Assembly: GCA_910578855.1 (NCBI GenBank) | Contig: CAJTRV010000029.1 | Span: forward strand, 1-19,356 | Length of the DNA stretch: 19,356 bases | Origin: an uncultured Bacilli bacterium | GTDB lineage: Bacteria; Bacillota_I; Bacilli_A; RF39; UBA660 | Direction of reading: 5' to 3' | In this document: one piece after another, positions 1 through 6,299 of the stretch | Position numbering within the stretch: position 1 is the first letter of the stretch | Layout of the letters: every line of letters begins with the position of its first letter | Notes under the pieces: generated by a model | Told to the model about the DNA's origin: nothing | The model's database searches: none | What the model saw: only the letters and a program-made list of their open reading frames with translations | Position numbers and translations under genes: made by a program

Positions 1-8
1 ACACTATA

Positions 9-42
9 AAAGTGTGTAGTTTATTACTAACTTACACACTTT
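9..42. terminator. Hairpin with 10-bp perfect stem
   Basis: AAAGTGTGTA (9-18) pairs exactly with TACACACTTT (33-42), followed on the plus strand by a T-rich run. It looks like an intrinsic terminator for a gene left of the window. It lies in the chromosomal flank outside the integrated element. Confidence 0.5.
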
Positions 43-100
43 ATTTTACACTCTCGATTTATGTCAAATTTTTAGAAATAATTTTCTTCGTTAAAATAAA

Positions 101-286
101 TTAATAATATTTTTTATCCTTGATAGTAATATCAACTCGATGTAGTTCTATAAAACTATTGTTAGTATTTTGAACTTTTAGTATTCTACCTTGTCTAAAC
201 TCATATTTAGTTCTATGAAAAATACAAGTAGTTACTATTTTTTTCAATTCCACTGATTTGCTCAAATCTTGTATTTTATAATCCAT
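101..286 (-). CDS. Doubtful 61-aa ORF in the left flank
   Basis: An open frame begins at an ATG at 286 and encodes a basic, aromatic-containing peptide with no recognisable domain. The frame extends upstream to a TTG at 370, but that stretch encodes the terminator hairpin at 312-346, so the longer form is unlikely. There is no good Shine-Dalgarno site (only GGAAA). It lies just downstream of the probable native terminator of the tRNA operon. It may be a remnant or chance ORF. I do not recognise it. Confidence 0.15.
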   Translation of the reverse strand: MDYKIQDLSKSVELKKIVTTCIFHRTKYEFRQGRILKVQNTNNSFIELHRVDITIKDKKYY

Positions 287-311
287 TTTCCATACTGTTT
301 GGCAAAAATAA

Positions 312-346
312 AAAATCGTTAGAACACCTATAATTCTAACGATTTT
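312..346 (-). terminator. Probable native terminator of the tRNA Arg-Pro unit
   Basis: A 13-bp perfect stem (312-324 with 334-346, arm AAAATCGTTAGAA) is followed on the minus strand by GATTTTTTATTTTT. It lies 35 bp beyond the left att copy, which still holds the CCA end of tRNA-Pro. Without the element it would sit immediately downstream of tRNA-Pro(TGG), so I read it as that operon's original terminator, displaced by the insertion. Confidence 0.6.
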
Positions 347-381
347 CTGTATTTCAGCTTGAAAATTCAAGTCAAATTTTT

Positions 382-400
382 AATGGTCGGGAAAACAGGA
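382..400. repeat. attL, 19-bp core direct repeat
   Basis: AATGGTCGGGAAAACAGGA is identical to 9475-9493. Read on the minus strand it is the last part of tRNA-Pro including the encoded CCA. The match stops right after the repeat on both sides, as expected for the crossover segment of a tyrosine integrase that targets a tRNA 3' end. Confidence 0.93.
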
Positions 401-428
401 CGAACTAGAAAGAAATTGATTACTACAT

Positions 429-541
429 AATCCACATAAAACCGTGGATTTTTTCCGTTTCATTACGGAACATTCCTTTTTGAAACACTTAATTTTAGAA
501 ATTTTAAGTGCTGAATAAGTGCTAGAAAAGGAGGAATGTTC
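429..541 (+). promoter_or_regulatory. Structured leader of the rep-like gene (terminator and anti-SD pairing)
   Basis: AATCCAC (429-435) pairs with GTGGATT (444-450) and is followed by TTTT, an intrinsic-terminator shape. TTCCGT/ACGGAA (453-470) forms a second hairpin. GAACATTCC (468-476) is perfectly complementary to GGAATGTTC (533-541), which covers the 3' part of the Shine-Dalgarno site and the bases up to the ATG at 542. TTTT at 477-480 can extend the pairing to AAAA at 526-529. The leader could therefore hide the ribosome site or terminate transcription, as in copy-control leaders of plasmid rep genes. The pairing is read from sequence; the regulation is inferred. Confidence 0.45.
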
Positions 542-1231
542 ATGTCAGTTTTTAGAATTAACAAAGATAAAAATTATACGGTTATGAGTAACTATCATTT
601 ACGTGATAAAAATATATCTTATAAAGCAAAAGGGCTACTATCATTTATGCTAAGTTTACCTGATGATTGGGATTATTCTATGAATGGATTATGTAAGGTG
701 AGTAAAGAAAACATTAGGGCAATCCGCTCTACTCTTCATGAATTAGAAGAATATGGATATTTAACAAGAGAACGTACTCAAAATGAAAAAGGACAATTTG
801 GTTACAACTATTCTATCTATGAATATCCAACTATCCAAGTACCGCATACCCATAATCCGCATACGGGTAATGCGAATACCCAAGATGACCTACAAATAAA
901 TACAAATGAAATAAATACTAAAAAACAAATAGATAAAGTAGATAAACACTTTAATCCTATTACAATGGAATTAATTGTTAAGAAATATTTAAAAGAAGAT
1001 GATTTAGAACTTTATAAATATGACAACTTCATCAATGAAATTTTAGAAGAATATGAATATCGAGAAGTAATTATGGCAGTTAACTATATTATTCAAAAAT
1101 GGAAATTAAATAAAGGATTAGATGAAAATGGAGAAATCATTACAAACCAATATGGCTATTTTAAAAGTGCATTAGAAAGTAATTTACGAAAGATAACACA
1201 AGATATTGAATTATGGGAGATTGAACCATGA
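542..1231 (+). CDS. Rep-like winged-helix protein (RepA N-terminal/DnaD-type)
   Basis: The N-terminal 100 residues (FRINKDKNYTVMSNYHLRD, then KAKGLLSFMLSLPDDWDYS and a helix-turn-helix segment) match the N-terminal domain common to replication initiators and HTH replication proteins of Firmicute plasmids and integrative elements. A short His/Asn/Thr-rich linker (PHTHNPHTGNANTQ) is encoded by repetitive DNA, and the C-terminal 90 residues are helical and DnaD-like in feel. The ATG at 542 is chosen because AAGGAGG at 528-534 is 7 nt upstream; the in-frame ATG at 536 is only 1 nt away. The stop overlaps the relaxase start by 4 nt (ATGA). The likely job is replication or stabilisation of the excised circle, but it could be only a regulator. 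Confidence 0.75.
   Translation: MSVFRINKDKNYTVMSNYHLRDKNISYKAKGLLSFMLSLPDDWDYSMNGLCKVSKENIRAIRSTLHELEEYGYLTRERTQNEKGQFGYNYSIYEYPTIQVPHTHNPHTGNANTQDDLQINTNEINTKKQIDKVDKHFNPITMELIVKKYLKEDDLELYKYDNFINEILEEYEYREVIMAVNYIIQKWKLNKGLDENGEIITNQYGYFKSALESNLRKITQDIELWEIEP
842..879 (+). repeat. Iteron-like repeats inside the rep-like gene
   Basis: CCGCATAC occurs at 842-849 and 857-864, with a related ATGCGAATAC at 870-879. CGCAT/ATGCG and TACCC/GGGTA inverted pairs overlap them. In RepA_N-type replicons the origin lies in the middle of the rep coding sequence, so this may be a DNA-binding site as well as a peptide linker. That is inference from position and repetition. Confidence 0.35.
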
Positions 1232-2466
1232 GTTATGCGATTTTTAGAAGTGAACCAATTCAAACACTATCTGATTTAGCACAAATTGGTAGCCATAATA
1301 AACGTGAAAAACAAGCATATAAAAGTAATCCTAATATTCGATTGGAATTAAGCAAAGACAATATTGATATAGTTCCATGTAACAATAAGTATGTAAAACA
1401 ATTCTATGAAATCACAAAAGAATATAAGAAAGAGCATGATGAGAAAATGAAAACAACACGAAAAGAAAGACAAAAATCATTTCGTGATATGGTAAATGAT
1501 TCTAAAAGTGTTGTTGCTGATGAATTACTATTTACAAGTGATAAATCCTTTTTTAAAGATATGACTAGAGAGGAAATTATCAAGTGGGCAAATACTTGCA
1601 TGGATTTCGTTTATCAAGATTTAGGATATACCAAAGAACAGGTATTGCATGCCACTATCCATATGGATGAGAAAACACCACATCTTCATTGTGTCGTTGT
1701 ACCATTGATTCGTAAATTGGATAAAAGAACCAATACAGAAAAATATAGCATTAGCAAGAAGCAGTATATTAGAGATAAACTCCATTTAAGTGAATTACAA
1801 GACAAATACCACGATAGAATGATTAAAAATGGCTTTGATTTGCAAAGAGGTATCAAAAATAGTGATAATATACATCTTTCTATGAAAGAAATGAAAAAGA
1901 TGACTAGAAAACAAGATAGAAGATTAGAACAACAAGAATACCGATTAACAAGTATCTATGATTCTCTTTCAACTAAAATCAATAATCGAAAATATAAAAT
2001 CATTGGTAATAGAGTTCAAATGGATAAGGATACCTTTAATGAAATTGAAAAATTTATGAAACAAGCAAAAGTAGTTATTGAAGAAACACCTAAAACAATG
2101 GCTTTGTATCATGAATTATATAGTTATACGAAAAAATATAAAGATTTAGAAAAGGAAAAACAGAATATTCAATATGAAGTAAATAACCTAAAACATCAAA
2201 ATGAGAAATTACAACAAGAAAACAATTCTTTGCATACTCTCTTACATCATATTCTCCAAACTTTAAAATTTATGTTTCGTAAGATTTTACATCTAGGTGC
2301 TGAAAAAGAAAAGGACATCATTACAAAGGAAGTAATCGACTATTACAATCATGGCTTCTATAATAGACAGGATGTAGAAGATATTTGCAAAGACACCTCA
2401 AAAGAGGAAAAAATCAATCAAAAATTGCATTTCTGTCATGAAAAGGATTGGGAAAGAGAATTTTAG
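1228..2466 (+). CDS. mobV: MobV-family relaxase (Mob/Pre, plasmid recombination protein)
   Basis: This 412-aa protein has the MobV layout. An N-terminal motif contains His23-Asn24 (GSHNKRE), corresponding to the region where pMV158 MobM has its catalytic histidine. The metal-binding motif HMDEKTPHLH is at residues 145-154. Residues about 290-340 are a long coiled coil. Relaxases of this family nick one strand at oriT and pilot it into the recipient using another element's secretion system. The start overlaps the rep-like stop (ATGA), with GGGAG upstream, so the two are translationally coupled. The cognate oriT is not upstream of this gene as is usual, but about 2.5 kb downstream at 4961-4997. 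Confidence 0.93.
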   Translation: MSYAIFRSEPIQTLSDLAQIGSHNKREKQAYKSNPNIRLELSKDNIDIVPCNNKYVKQFYEITKEYKKEHDEKMKTTRKERQKSFRDMVNDSKSVVADELLFTSDKSFFKDMTREEIIKWANTCMDFVYQDLGYTKEQVLHATIHMDEKTPHLHCVVVPLIRKLDKRTNTEKYSISKKQYIRDKLHLSELQDKYHDRMIKNGFDLQRGIKNSDNIHLSMKEMKKMTRKQDRRLEQQEYRLTSIYDSLSTKINNRKYKIIGNRVQMDKDTFNEIEKFMKQAKVVIEETPKTMALYHELYSYTKKYKDLEKEKQNIQYEVNNLKHQNEKLQQENNSLHTLLHHILQTLKFMFRKILHLGAEKEKDIITKEVIDYYNHGFYNRQDVEDICKDTSKEEKINQKLHFCHEKDWEREF

Positions 2467-2498
2467 TTGGAAATATATGGAATATTTTGTCGAACTGT

Positions 2499-2555
2499 GT
2501 TATAATCTAGACAGATTTAGCAGTATTAGAATCTATGATTTTAATGCTGTTTTTT
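2499..2555 (+). promoter_or_regulatory. Extended -10 promoter followed by a terminator-like attenuator
   Basis: TGTTATAAT (extended -10; TATAAT at 2501-2506) lies after the relaxase stop. About 12 bp downstream, CAGTATTAGAATC (2521-2533) pairs with GATTTTAATGCTG (2537-2549), a 13-bp stem with two G-T pairs, followed by TTTTTT (2550-2555). Only 22 bp then separate the T-run from the CD-NTase ATG, so transcription of the CBASS operon from here or from the relaxase gene has to pass this terminator. The SD AAGAAGGAAGG (2561-2571) follows it. Confidence 0.6.
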
Positions 2556-2577
2556 ACTAAAAGAAGGAAGGTTTAAA

Positions 2578-3726
2578 ATGAAACAAGAATTAGAAAATCA
2601 ATTAAATGAAATATATGAAAAAATCAGCGAAGAACTTAATGTTCCAAAATCTTTATACGATAAATTTACAAATAGTTATGAAACATTAGGTGAATATTTA
2701 TCTAACAATATTGAAAATTATGATATTAGAGTTTTTCCACAAGGTTCAATGAGACTTGGAACAACTATTAAACCAATATCCGAACATGATGATTATGATT
2801 TAGATGCTGTATGTGAAGTATTTGATTTTAATGATGACGCACAAAAATTAAAACATCTTGTTGGTGATACATTAAAGCAAAGCATTCGATATTCAAAATT
2901 ATTGAAACGAGAGGAAGGAACGAGATGCTGGACATTAGAATATTCTGATGAAACAAATTTTCACATGGATATTCTCCCATCTACACCGACTACTATAAAT
3001 ACTACACAATTAAAAATAACTCACAAAGACAAAAATACATTGCAATATACTTACAAAACTTCTGATCCCGAAAAATATGCATTATGGTTTGAAAATAAGC
3101 AAAAGCTGGAAAAAGAAAAAATTATGAAAAGAATGTTAGAAATTTATGGTAGTGTAGAAAGTGTTCCACAATTTAAAACTCGTACAACTTTACAAAAAAC
3201 AATTCAGTTATTAAAAAGACATAGAGATATTATGTTTTCTGGAGAAAATAATGAAAGTAAACCAATATCTATTATTATCACTACTTTAGTAGCACAGGTA
3301 TACACAGGTGAGGAAAACATTATACAATTAATTGAAAAATTATGTAATGAGTATATAAATTTTATAGAAATAGATGATAATCAAAATTATGTCATCAAAA
3401 ACCCAGTAAATGAAAATGAAAATTTTGCCGATAAATGGGTGCAACACCCTGATAGAAAAGTGGCTTTTTTTAACTGGATAAATACAGTAAAACAAAATTT
3501 AATGGTAAATAATTTTTTGACAATCAATTCATTAGAAAATAAAGTATTAATTTTAAAAAAAGCTTTTGGTGATACAATTGTTAACTCCGTATTTGAAAAT
3601 CAAGGAAAGGAATCGAAAGAATTATCTAAAAACAATAACTTATTTATAGATAATTCAAAAAATGGGAATTTAACACAAACTAGAACTACAATTCCCATAA
3701 AAAATCATACATTCTATGAAGAATAA
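2578..3726 (+). CDS. CBASS cGAS/DncV-like nucleotidyltransferase (CD-NTase)
   Basis: The 382-aa protein has the polymerase-beta-type nucleotidyltransferase core of CD-NTases. It contains GS at residues 56-57 in FPQGSMRLGTTIKPIS, the metal-binding pair Asp74/Asp76 (DYDLD) and a third acidic residue Asp131 (HMDILP). The C-terminal half is helical. CD-NTases make cyclic oligonucleotides on phage infection, and these activate an effector. The next two genes (E2-like and membrane protein) make this a type II-short CBASS. In type II systems the CD-NTase C-terminus is conjugated to target molecules; here it ends in HTFYEE rather than the small residue often seen. The product nucleotide and clade cannot be assigned by eye. 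Confidence 0.9.
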   Translation: MKQELENQLNEIYEKISEELNVPKSLYDKFTNSYETLGEYLSNNIENYDIRVFPQGSMRLGTTIKPISEHDDYDLDAVCEVFDFNDDAQKLKHLVGDTLKQSIRYSKLLKREEGTRCWTLEYSDETNFHMDILPSTPTTINTTQLKITHKDKNTLQYTYKTSDPEKYALWFENKQKLEKEKIMKRMLEIYGSVESVPQFKTRTTLQKTIQLLKRHRDIMFSGENNESKPISIIITTLVAQVYTGEENIIQLIEKLCNEYINFIEIDDNQNYVIKNPVNENENFADKWVQHPDRKVAFFNWINTVKQNLMVNNFLTINSLENKVLILKKAFGDTIVNSVFENQGKESKELSKNNNLFIDNSKNGNLTQTRTTIPIKNHTFYEE

Positions 3727-4165
3727 ATGTTATATAAAGCACCAATTAACATTACAACAACAACTATTTCAATTAAAAAAATTTTTCAATCCAATAAAGT
3801 GTAGTATCTATAAAAACGAGTTGATTTGGATTCAAAAAGTTCAACCAACACCACTTTCTAAAACATATGATTTAACTATTAAAATGAAAAGTAGTGACAG
3901 ATTTCCAAAAGTATATCTTTATAATCAGAAAATTTTACAATCAAAAGATGATTATCCAAAGCATTGTTATAAAAGAGTATTTAAATCTATAAATAATGAA
4001 TACGTACAAATATGCTTGTTTTTACCAGGAGAATGGAGAAAAGATATGTTAATAGCAAACACTATCATTCCGTGGGCTATAGAATGGCTATACTTTTATG
4101 AACTATGGAGAATTACGGGCAAATGGCTAGGAGGAGGACATGAATTTGAAGGAAAAAAGAAATGA
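3716..4165 (+). CDS. Stand-alone E2-like conjugating protein of type II-short CBASS (Cap2 E2-only)
   Basis: The 149-aa protein matches the E2-only proteins of short type II CBASS. It has the QPTPLSKTYDL segment (43-53), then QICLFLPGEW with Cys100 as the likely catalytic cysteine. The family signature IIPWAIEWLYFYELW (117-131) and GKWLGGGHE at the C-terminus follow. There is no E1 adenylation domain and no JAB/JAMM protease gene nearby, which distinguishes it from full-length Cap2-Cap3 systems. In such systems the E2 conjugates or primes the CD-NTase. The start overlaps the CD-NTase end by 11 nt without an SD, suggesting coupled translation and a matched dose. Its own 3' end contains the SD of the effector gene. 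Confidence 0.88.
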   Translation: MKNKCYIKHQLTLQQQLFQLKKFFNPIKCSIYKNELIWIQKVQPTPLSKTYDLTIKMKSSDRFPKVYLYNQKILQSKDDYPKHCYKRVFKSINNEYVQICLFLPGEWRKDMLIANTIIPWAIEWLYFYELWRITGKWLGGGHEFEGKKK

Positions 4166-4952
4166 ATATCTATTTGTTAAAATTTTTTTACCTTTATTAT
4201 TATTAATAATTTTATTTTTATTCTTTAATTTATCTAATTTTAAATTTATGGATACTATATCAATAAGTGGTATCTTTGAATATAAGCCGTCACCATTTTT
4301 AATTAAAAACGTAAAATTTCTAGCTTCCACATTTATATTAATAGTAATAATGCATCAAATCAAAAAATCAAATAAAGAAAAAGAATTTTTACCTACACGA
4401 TTTTATGGGGATATTCCGTACTTTATATATTATATTGCTAGTAAAATAATGGGTTATGGGAAAATAAACTTACAAAATAAACCTTATTATATTCAATTCA
4501 AAATTATTTTGCATAATCTCTTTGAAATAATACGGAATGAGGAAGCATATCCAAATAAAAATTTAGAGTATAGGATAACAGAATATGTTAATAAGGAAAG
4601 AAAAAGGGATAGTTATAATTTAATTGTTGCCGACACATATCCTATTACTATGGATCAAATTCCATTAGGTATAAGAAATAATATTACAATATTAATTCAA
4701 CGCAAAAGTAAGGATAAAGGACGTTACTATTCAGATAACTTGATAGCTATATTGGAAGAAAAAATATTTGAAATTAAAAATGTAAATGTTCCAATAAATC
4801 TATTTTTATGTACAAATCCGAAAACCACACAAATTTTGATAGAAAAGGCATTTAAAACAGGATATAGAGATAAGTTTACACTCAAAGTTTATCAGCAAAA
4901 TCTAACTGACAGTAATAAATGCTTTAAAAAATATAAAACTATTAAATTTTGA
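4140..4952 (+). CDS. Putative CBASS effector, two transmembrane helices plus an unassigned cytosolic domain
   Basis: The 270-aa protein has hydrophobic helices at about 11-32 and 57-74, a short loop between them, then a 190-aa soluble domain. That domain alternates beta strands and helices (for example NLIVADTYPI at 160-169, ITILIQ at 182-187 and INLFLC at 219-224), a Rossmann-like or SAVED-like rhythm. I cannot place it in a named family. By position and architecture it is the membrane-disrupting effector that senses the cyclic nucleotide and causes abortive infection. The SD AGGAGG (4129-4134) lies in the E2 gene's GGGH codons, 5 nt from the ATG. It is very AT-rich. A terminator follows at 5031-5058. 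Confidence 0.7.
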   Translation: MNLKEKRNEYLFVKIFLPLLLLIILFLFFNLSNFKFMDTISISGIFEYKPSPFLIKNVKFLASTFILIVIMHQIKKSNKEKEFLPTRFYGDIPYFIYYIASKIMGYGKINLQNKPYYIQFKIILHNLFEIIRNEEAYPNKNLEYRITEYVNKERKRDSYNLIVADTYPITMDQIPLGIRNNITILIQRKSKDKGRYYSDNLIAILEEKIFEIKNVNVPINLFLCTNPKTTQILIEKAFKTGYRDKFTLKVYQQNLTDSNKCFKKYKTIKF

Positions 4953-4960
4953 TTTTATAG

Positions 4961-4997
4961 TAACACACTACGATATTGGCAAGCCAATAACGGTGTG
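4961..4997 (-). other. oriT: oriT, pMV158/MobV-like nick site and hairpin
   Basis: On the minus strand 4970-4961 reads TAGTGTGTTA, the nick motif of pMV158-type MobV origins (TAGTGTG/TTA), placing the nick between 4964 and 4963. Just 5' of the nick are CACAC...GTGTG arms (4993-4997 and 4964-4968) and an inner perfect inverted repeat ATTGGC-AA-GCCAAT (4975-4988), the same layout as in pMV158. Transfer would run leftwards, so the CBASS and mobilization genes enter first. A second hairpin, AAAGGGAA/TTCCCTTT (4999-5016), is adjacent. The motif is seen; nicking by the MobV protein encoded here is inferred. Confidence 0.8.
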
Positions 4998-5030
4998 CAA
5001 AGGGAATCTTCCCTTTTGAAACCCTTATAT

Positions 5031-5058
5031 AGAAGTTAGCAAACCTAACTTCTTTTTT
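5031..5058 (+). terminator. Rho-independent terminator of the CBASS operon
   Basis: AGAAGTTAG (5031-5039) pairs with CTAACTTCT (5045-5053), followed by TTTTT. It closes the rightward CD-NTase/E2/effector operon before the leftward gene ending at 5072. Confidence 0.85.
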
Positions 5059-5071
5059 GGCTTAATGTGAA

Positions 5072-5431
5072 TCACTTCACATCTTCTTTAATTTGATAAA
5101 ATGGGACACATGAAGATAGTATCAATGGATCATAGGAAGTTACATCAATATTATACTTATTCTTTAAGACATAAATGGATTCATTCACCATTTTAGAAAT
5201 TTCCATTTTACTGTAATGAAATTCATCACATAAAACCGCATTTACCAAATTATAATAACTTGTATTCTCATTTCTAAAATACTTCAACCATAACATTGCA
5301 TAATGAGCCATTTCTTCTACATATCGATTTTTACGAAATTCCTTTTCTTTTAATGTGATTAACTTTACCTTCTCCAAGTCTTTACCACTTATTTCATCTC
5401 TAGTTCCTTTATAAGGTATATTCTGATACAC
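5072..5431 (-). CDS. Hypothetical 119-aa protein divergent from an HTH regulator
   Basis: I do not recognise this protein. It is soluble, mostly helical, charged in the N-terminal half, and has a Tyr/Asn/Leu-rich middle (YYNLVNAVLCDEFHY). The start is GTG at 5431 with AAGGAGAG upstream at good spacing. It has a near-ideal minus-strand promoter (TTGACA, 17 bp, TATAAT) with an operator in the spacer, and is transcribed divergently from the small HTH gene at 5525, its likely repressor. Between oriT and the cargo, it could be an accessory mobilization, anti-defence or toxin-antitoxin-like protein, but no sequence motif decides this. Confidence 0.7.
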   Translation of the reverse strand: MYQNIPYKGTRDEISGKDLEKVKLITLKEKEFRKNRYVEEMAHYAMLWLKYFRNENTSYYNLVNAVLCDEFHYSKMEISKMVNESIYVLKNKYNIDVTSYDPLILSSCVPFYQIKEDVK

Positions 5432-5461
5432 TCTATCTCTCCTTCTAATATTCCATACTTA

Positions 5462-5509
5462 TTGAATGGATTATATCACAATTATACATACATAGTGTAT
5501 GCTTGTCAA
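5462..5509 (-). promoter_or_regulatory. Divergent promoter with palindromic operator
   Basis: On the minus strand TTGACA (5509-5504) and TATAAT (5486-5481) are 17 bp apart, a consensus promoter for the 119-aa gene. The spacer holds CATACA-CTA-TGTATG (5487-5501), a perfect inverted repeat that would block RNA polymerase if bound. On the plus strand a weaker pair (TTGAAT at 5462 and a TACATA-like -10) could drive the HTH gene. The HTH product is the obvious candidate binder. Confidence 0.75.
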
Positions 5510-5524
5510 TAAGGAGCGTGATGT

Positions 5525-5737
5525 ATGAAAATAGTTGCTAATGATTATAAAGAAAAGGAAGTTATGAAAATATTAAGAGAATGGACTGGCAAAAAACAGC
5601 CCGACTTTGGAAATGATATTGGATTAAGTGGAATGACTATTCAAGGTTATGAAAGAGGCACTAGAAGATATACATTTGAAACCTTAATGAAAATTGCTAA
5701 AAAATATGGTTATACAGTTACAATAGAAAAGAAATAG
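5525..5737 (+). CDS. Small XRE-family helix-turn-helix regulator
   Basis: The 70-aa protein consists almost only of a Cro/C1-type HTH: KKQPDFGNDIGLSGMTIQGYERG (23-45) fits helices 2-3, then LMKIAKKYGYTVTIE. AAGGAG sits 8 nt before the ATG. It is divergent from the 119-aa gene, with a palindrome in the shared promoter, so it probably represses that gene and itself. The stop codon lies inside the stem of a two-way terminator shared with the NUDIX gene. Confidence 0.88.
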   Translation: MKIVANDYKEKEVMKILREWTGKKQPDFGNDIGLSGMTIQGYERGTRRYTFETLMKIAKKYGYTVTIEKK

Positions 5738-5757
5738 TTTTATGTGCTATTTCTTTT
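5727..5757. terminator. Bidirectional terminator containing both stop codons
   Basis: AAAAGAAATAG (5727-5737) pairs exactly with CTATTTCTTTT (5747-5757), an 11-bp stem with a 9-nt loop. T-rich runs follow on the plus strand and, less strongly, on the minus strand. The TAG of the HTH gene (5735-5737) and the TAG of the convergent NUDIX gene (5747-5749) are symmetric parts of the stem. Confidence 0.85.
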
Positions 5758-6298
5758 TTTGAGTTAAATTTGTTGCTTTATATATAGGATATCCAAATCC
5801 TTGTTTATTTTCTAATATATTAATTAAATCATAAAATGGTCCAATATTACCCTTTCTGAAAATCCCCATTTGAATTAAATCTTTTATATTTTCTATAGTC
5901 ATCCATTCTACCGAATCTACTTCCTCTGCTTGTATTTTTAAATTGGTAATATCAATGTCTTTTTTAGCATAGTAACAATCTTGAAATGCCAAAGGGTATT
6001 GTTCTGTTTCAAATAGTACTAGATCATTATTATCTAATGACACCCCTAATTCTTCTAGAACTTCTTGTTTTACTGTATCAATACTAGAAATTCCATCTTG
6101 AACATGACCACCAGTTGTAGCATATTCATTACCTTTTTCTTTGGAAACTTTTTGAATTAAAAATTCTCCTTTACTATTTTGAATAAAAATAATAACTATT
6201 CTAAAATATTTTCCATTAGGAACTTCAGTTTTCTTACTTCTTTCAATCTTTTCTCCTGTATAATTTCCGTTTGAATCATATAAACCTAAATATTCCAT
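5747..6298 (-). CDS. NUDIX hydrolase family protein with degenerate Nudix box
   Basis: The 183-aa protein opens with MEYLGLYDSNGNYTGEKI, typical of Firmicute NUDIX proteins of the isopentenyl-diphosphate-isomerase-like group, and contains a Nudix box GHVQDGISSIDTVKQEVLEELGV. The consensus GX5EX7REUXEEXGU is kept at the first Gly, the EVLEELG core and the final Gly-Val. The first Glu is Ile and the Arg is Gln, so activity may be altered. The core glutamates that bind metal remain. The ATG at 6298 is used because AAGGAAG precedes it; the longer frame from 6331 would overlap the upstream gene. It is last in the leftward operon. The substrate is unknown. Confidence 0.85.
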   Translation of the reverse strand: MEYLGLYDSNGNYTGEKIERSKKTEVPNGKYFRIVIIFIQNSKGEFLIQKVSKEKGNEYATTGGHVQDGISSIDTVKQEVLEELGVSLDNNDLVLFETEQYPLAFQDCYYAKKDIDITNLKIQAEEVDSVEWMTIENIKDLIQMGIFRKGNIGPFYDLINILENKQGFGYPIYKATNLTQKKK

Positions 6299-6299
6299 T

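Noticed and set aside
1..381. Possible second element in tandem at the same tRNA site
   Set aside because: A short palindrome near the left repeat resembles that at the right end. However, the terminator at 312-346 sits exactly where the native tRNA terminator should be, and no further att copy is seen within the window.
1404..1601. 65-aa minus-strand frame inside the relaxase gene
   Set aside because: It is a shadow of the MobV coding sequence, without SD or recognisable features.
4127..4330. 67-aa minus-strand frame over the effector start
   Set aside because: It is a shadow of the effector gene, whose own frame has a strong SD and two membrane helices.
5072..5737. Toxin-antitoxin call for the 119-aa/HTH pair
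   Set aside because: Toxin-antitoxin pairs are usually co-directional, and neither protein shows a known toxin fold; only a divergent regulator relation is supported.
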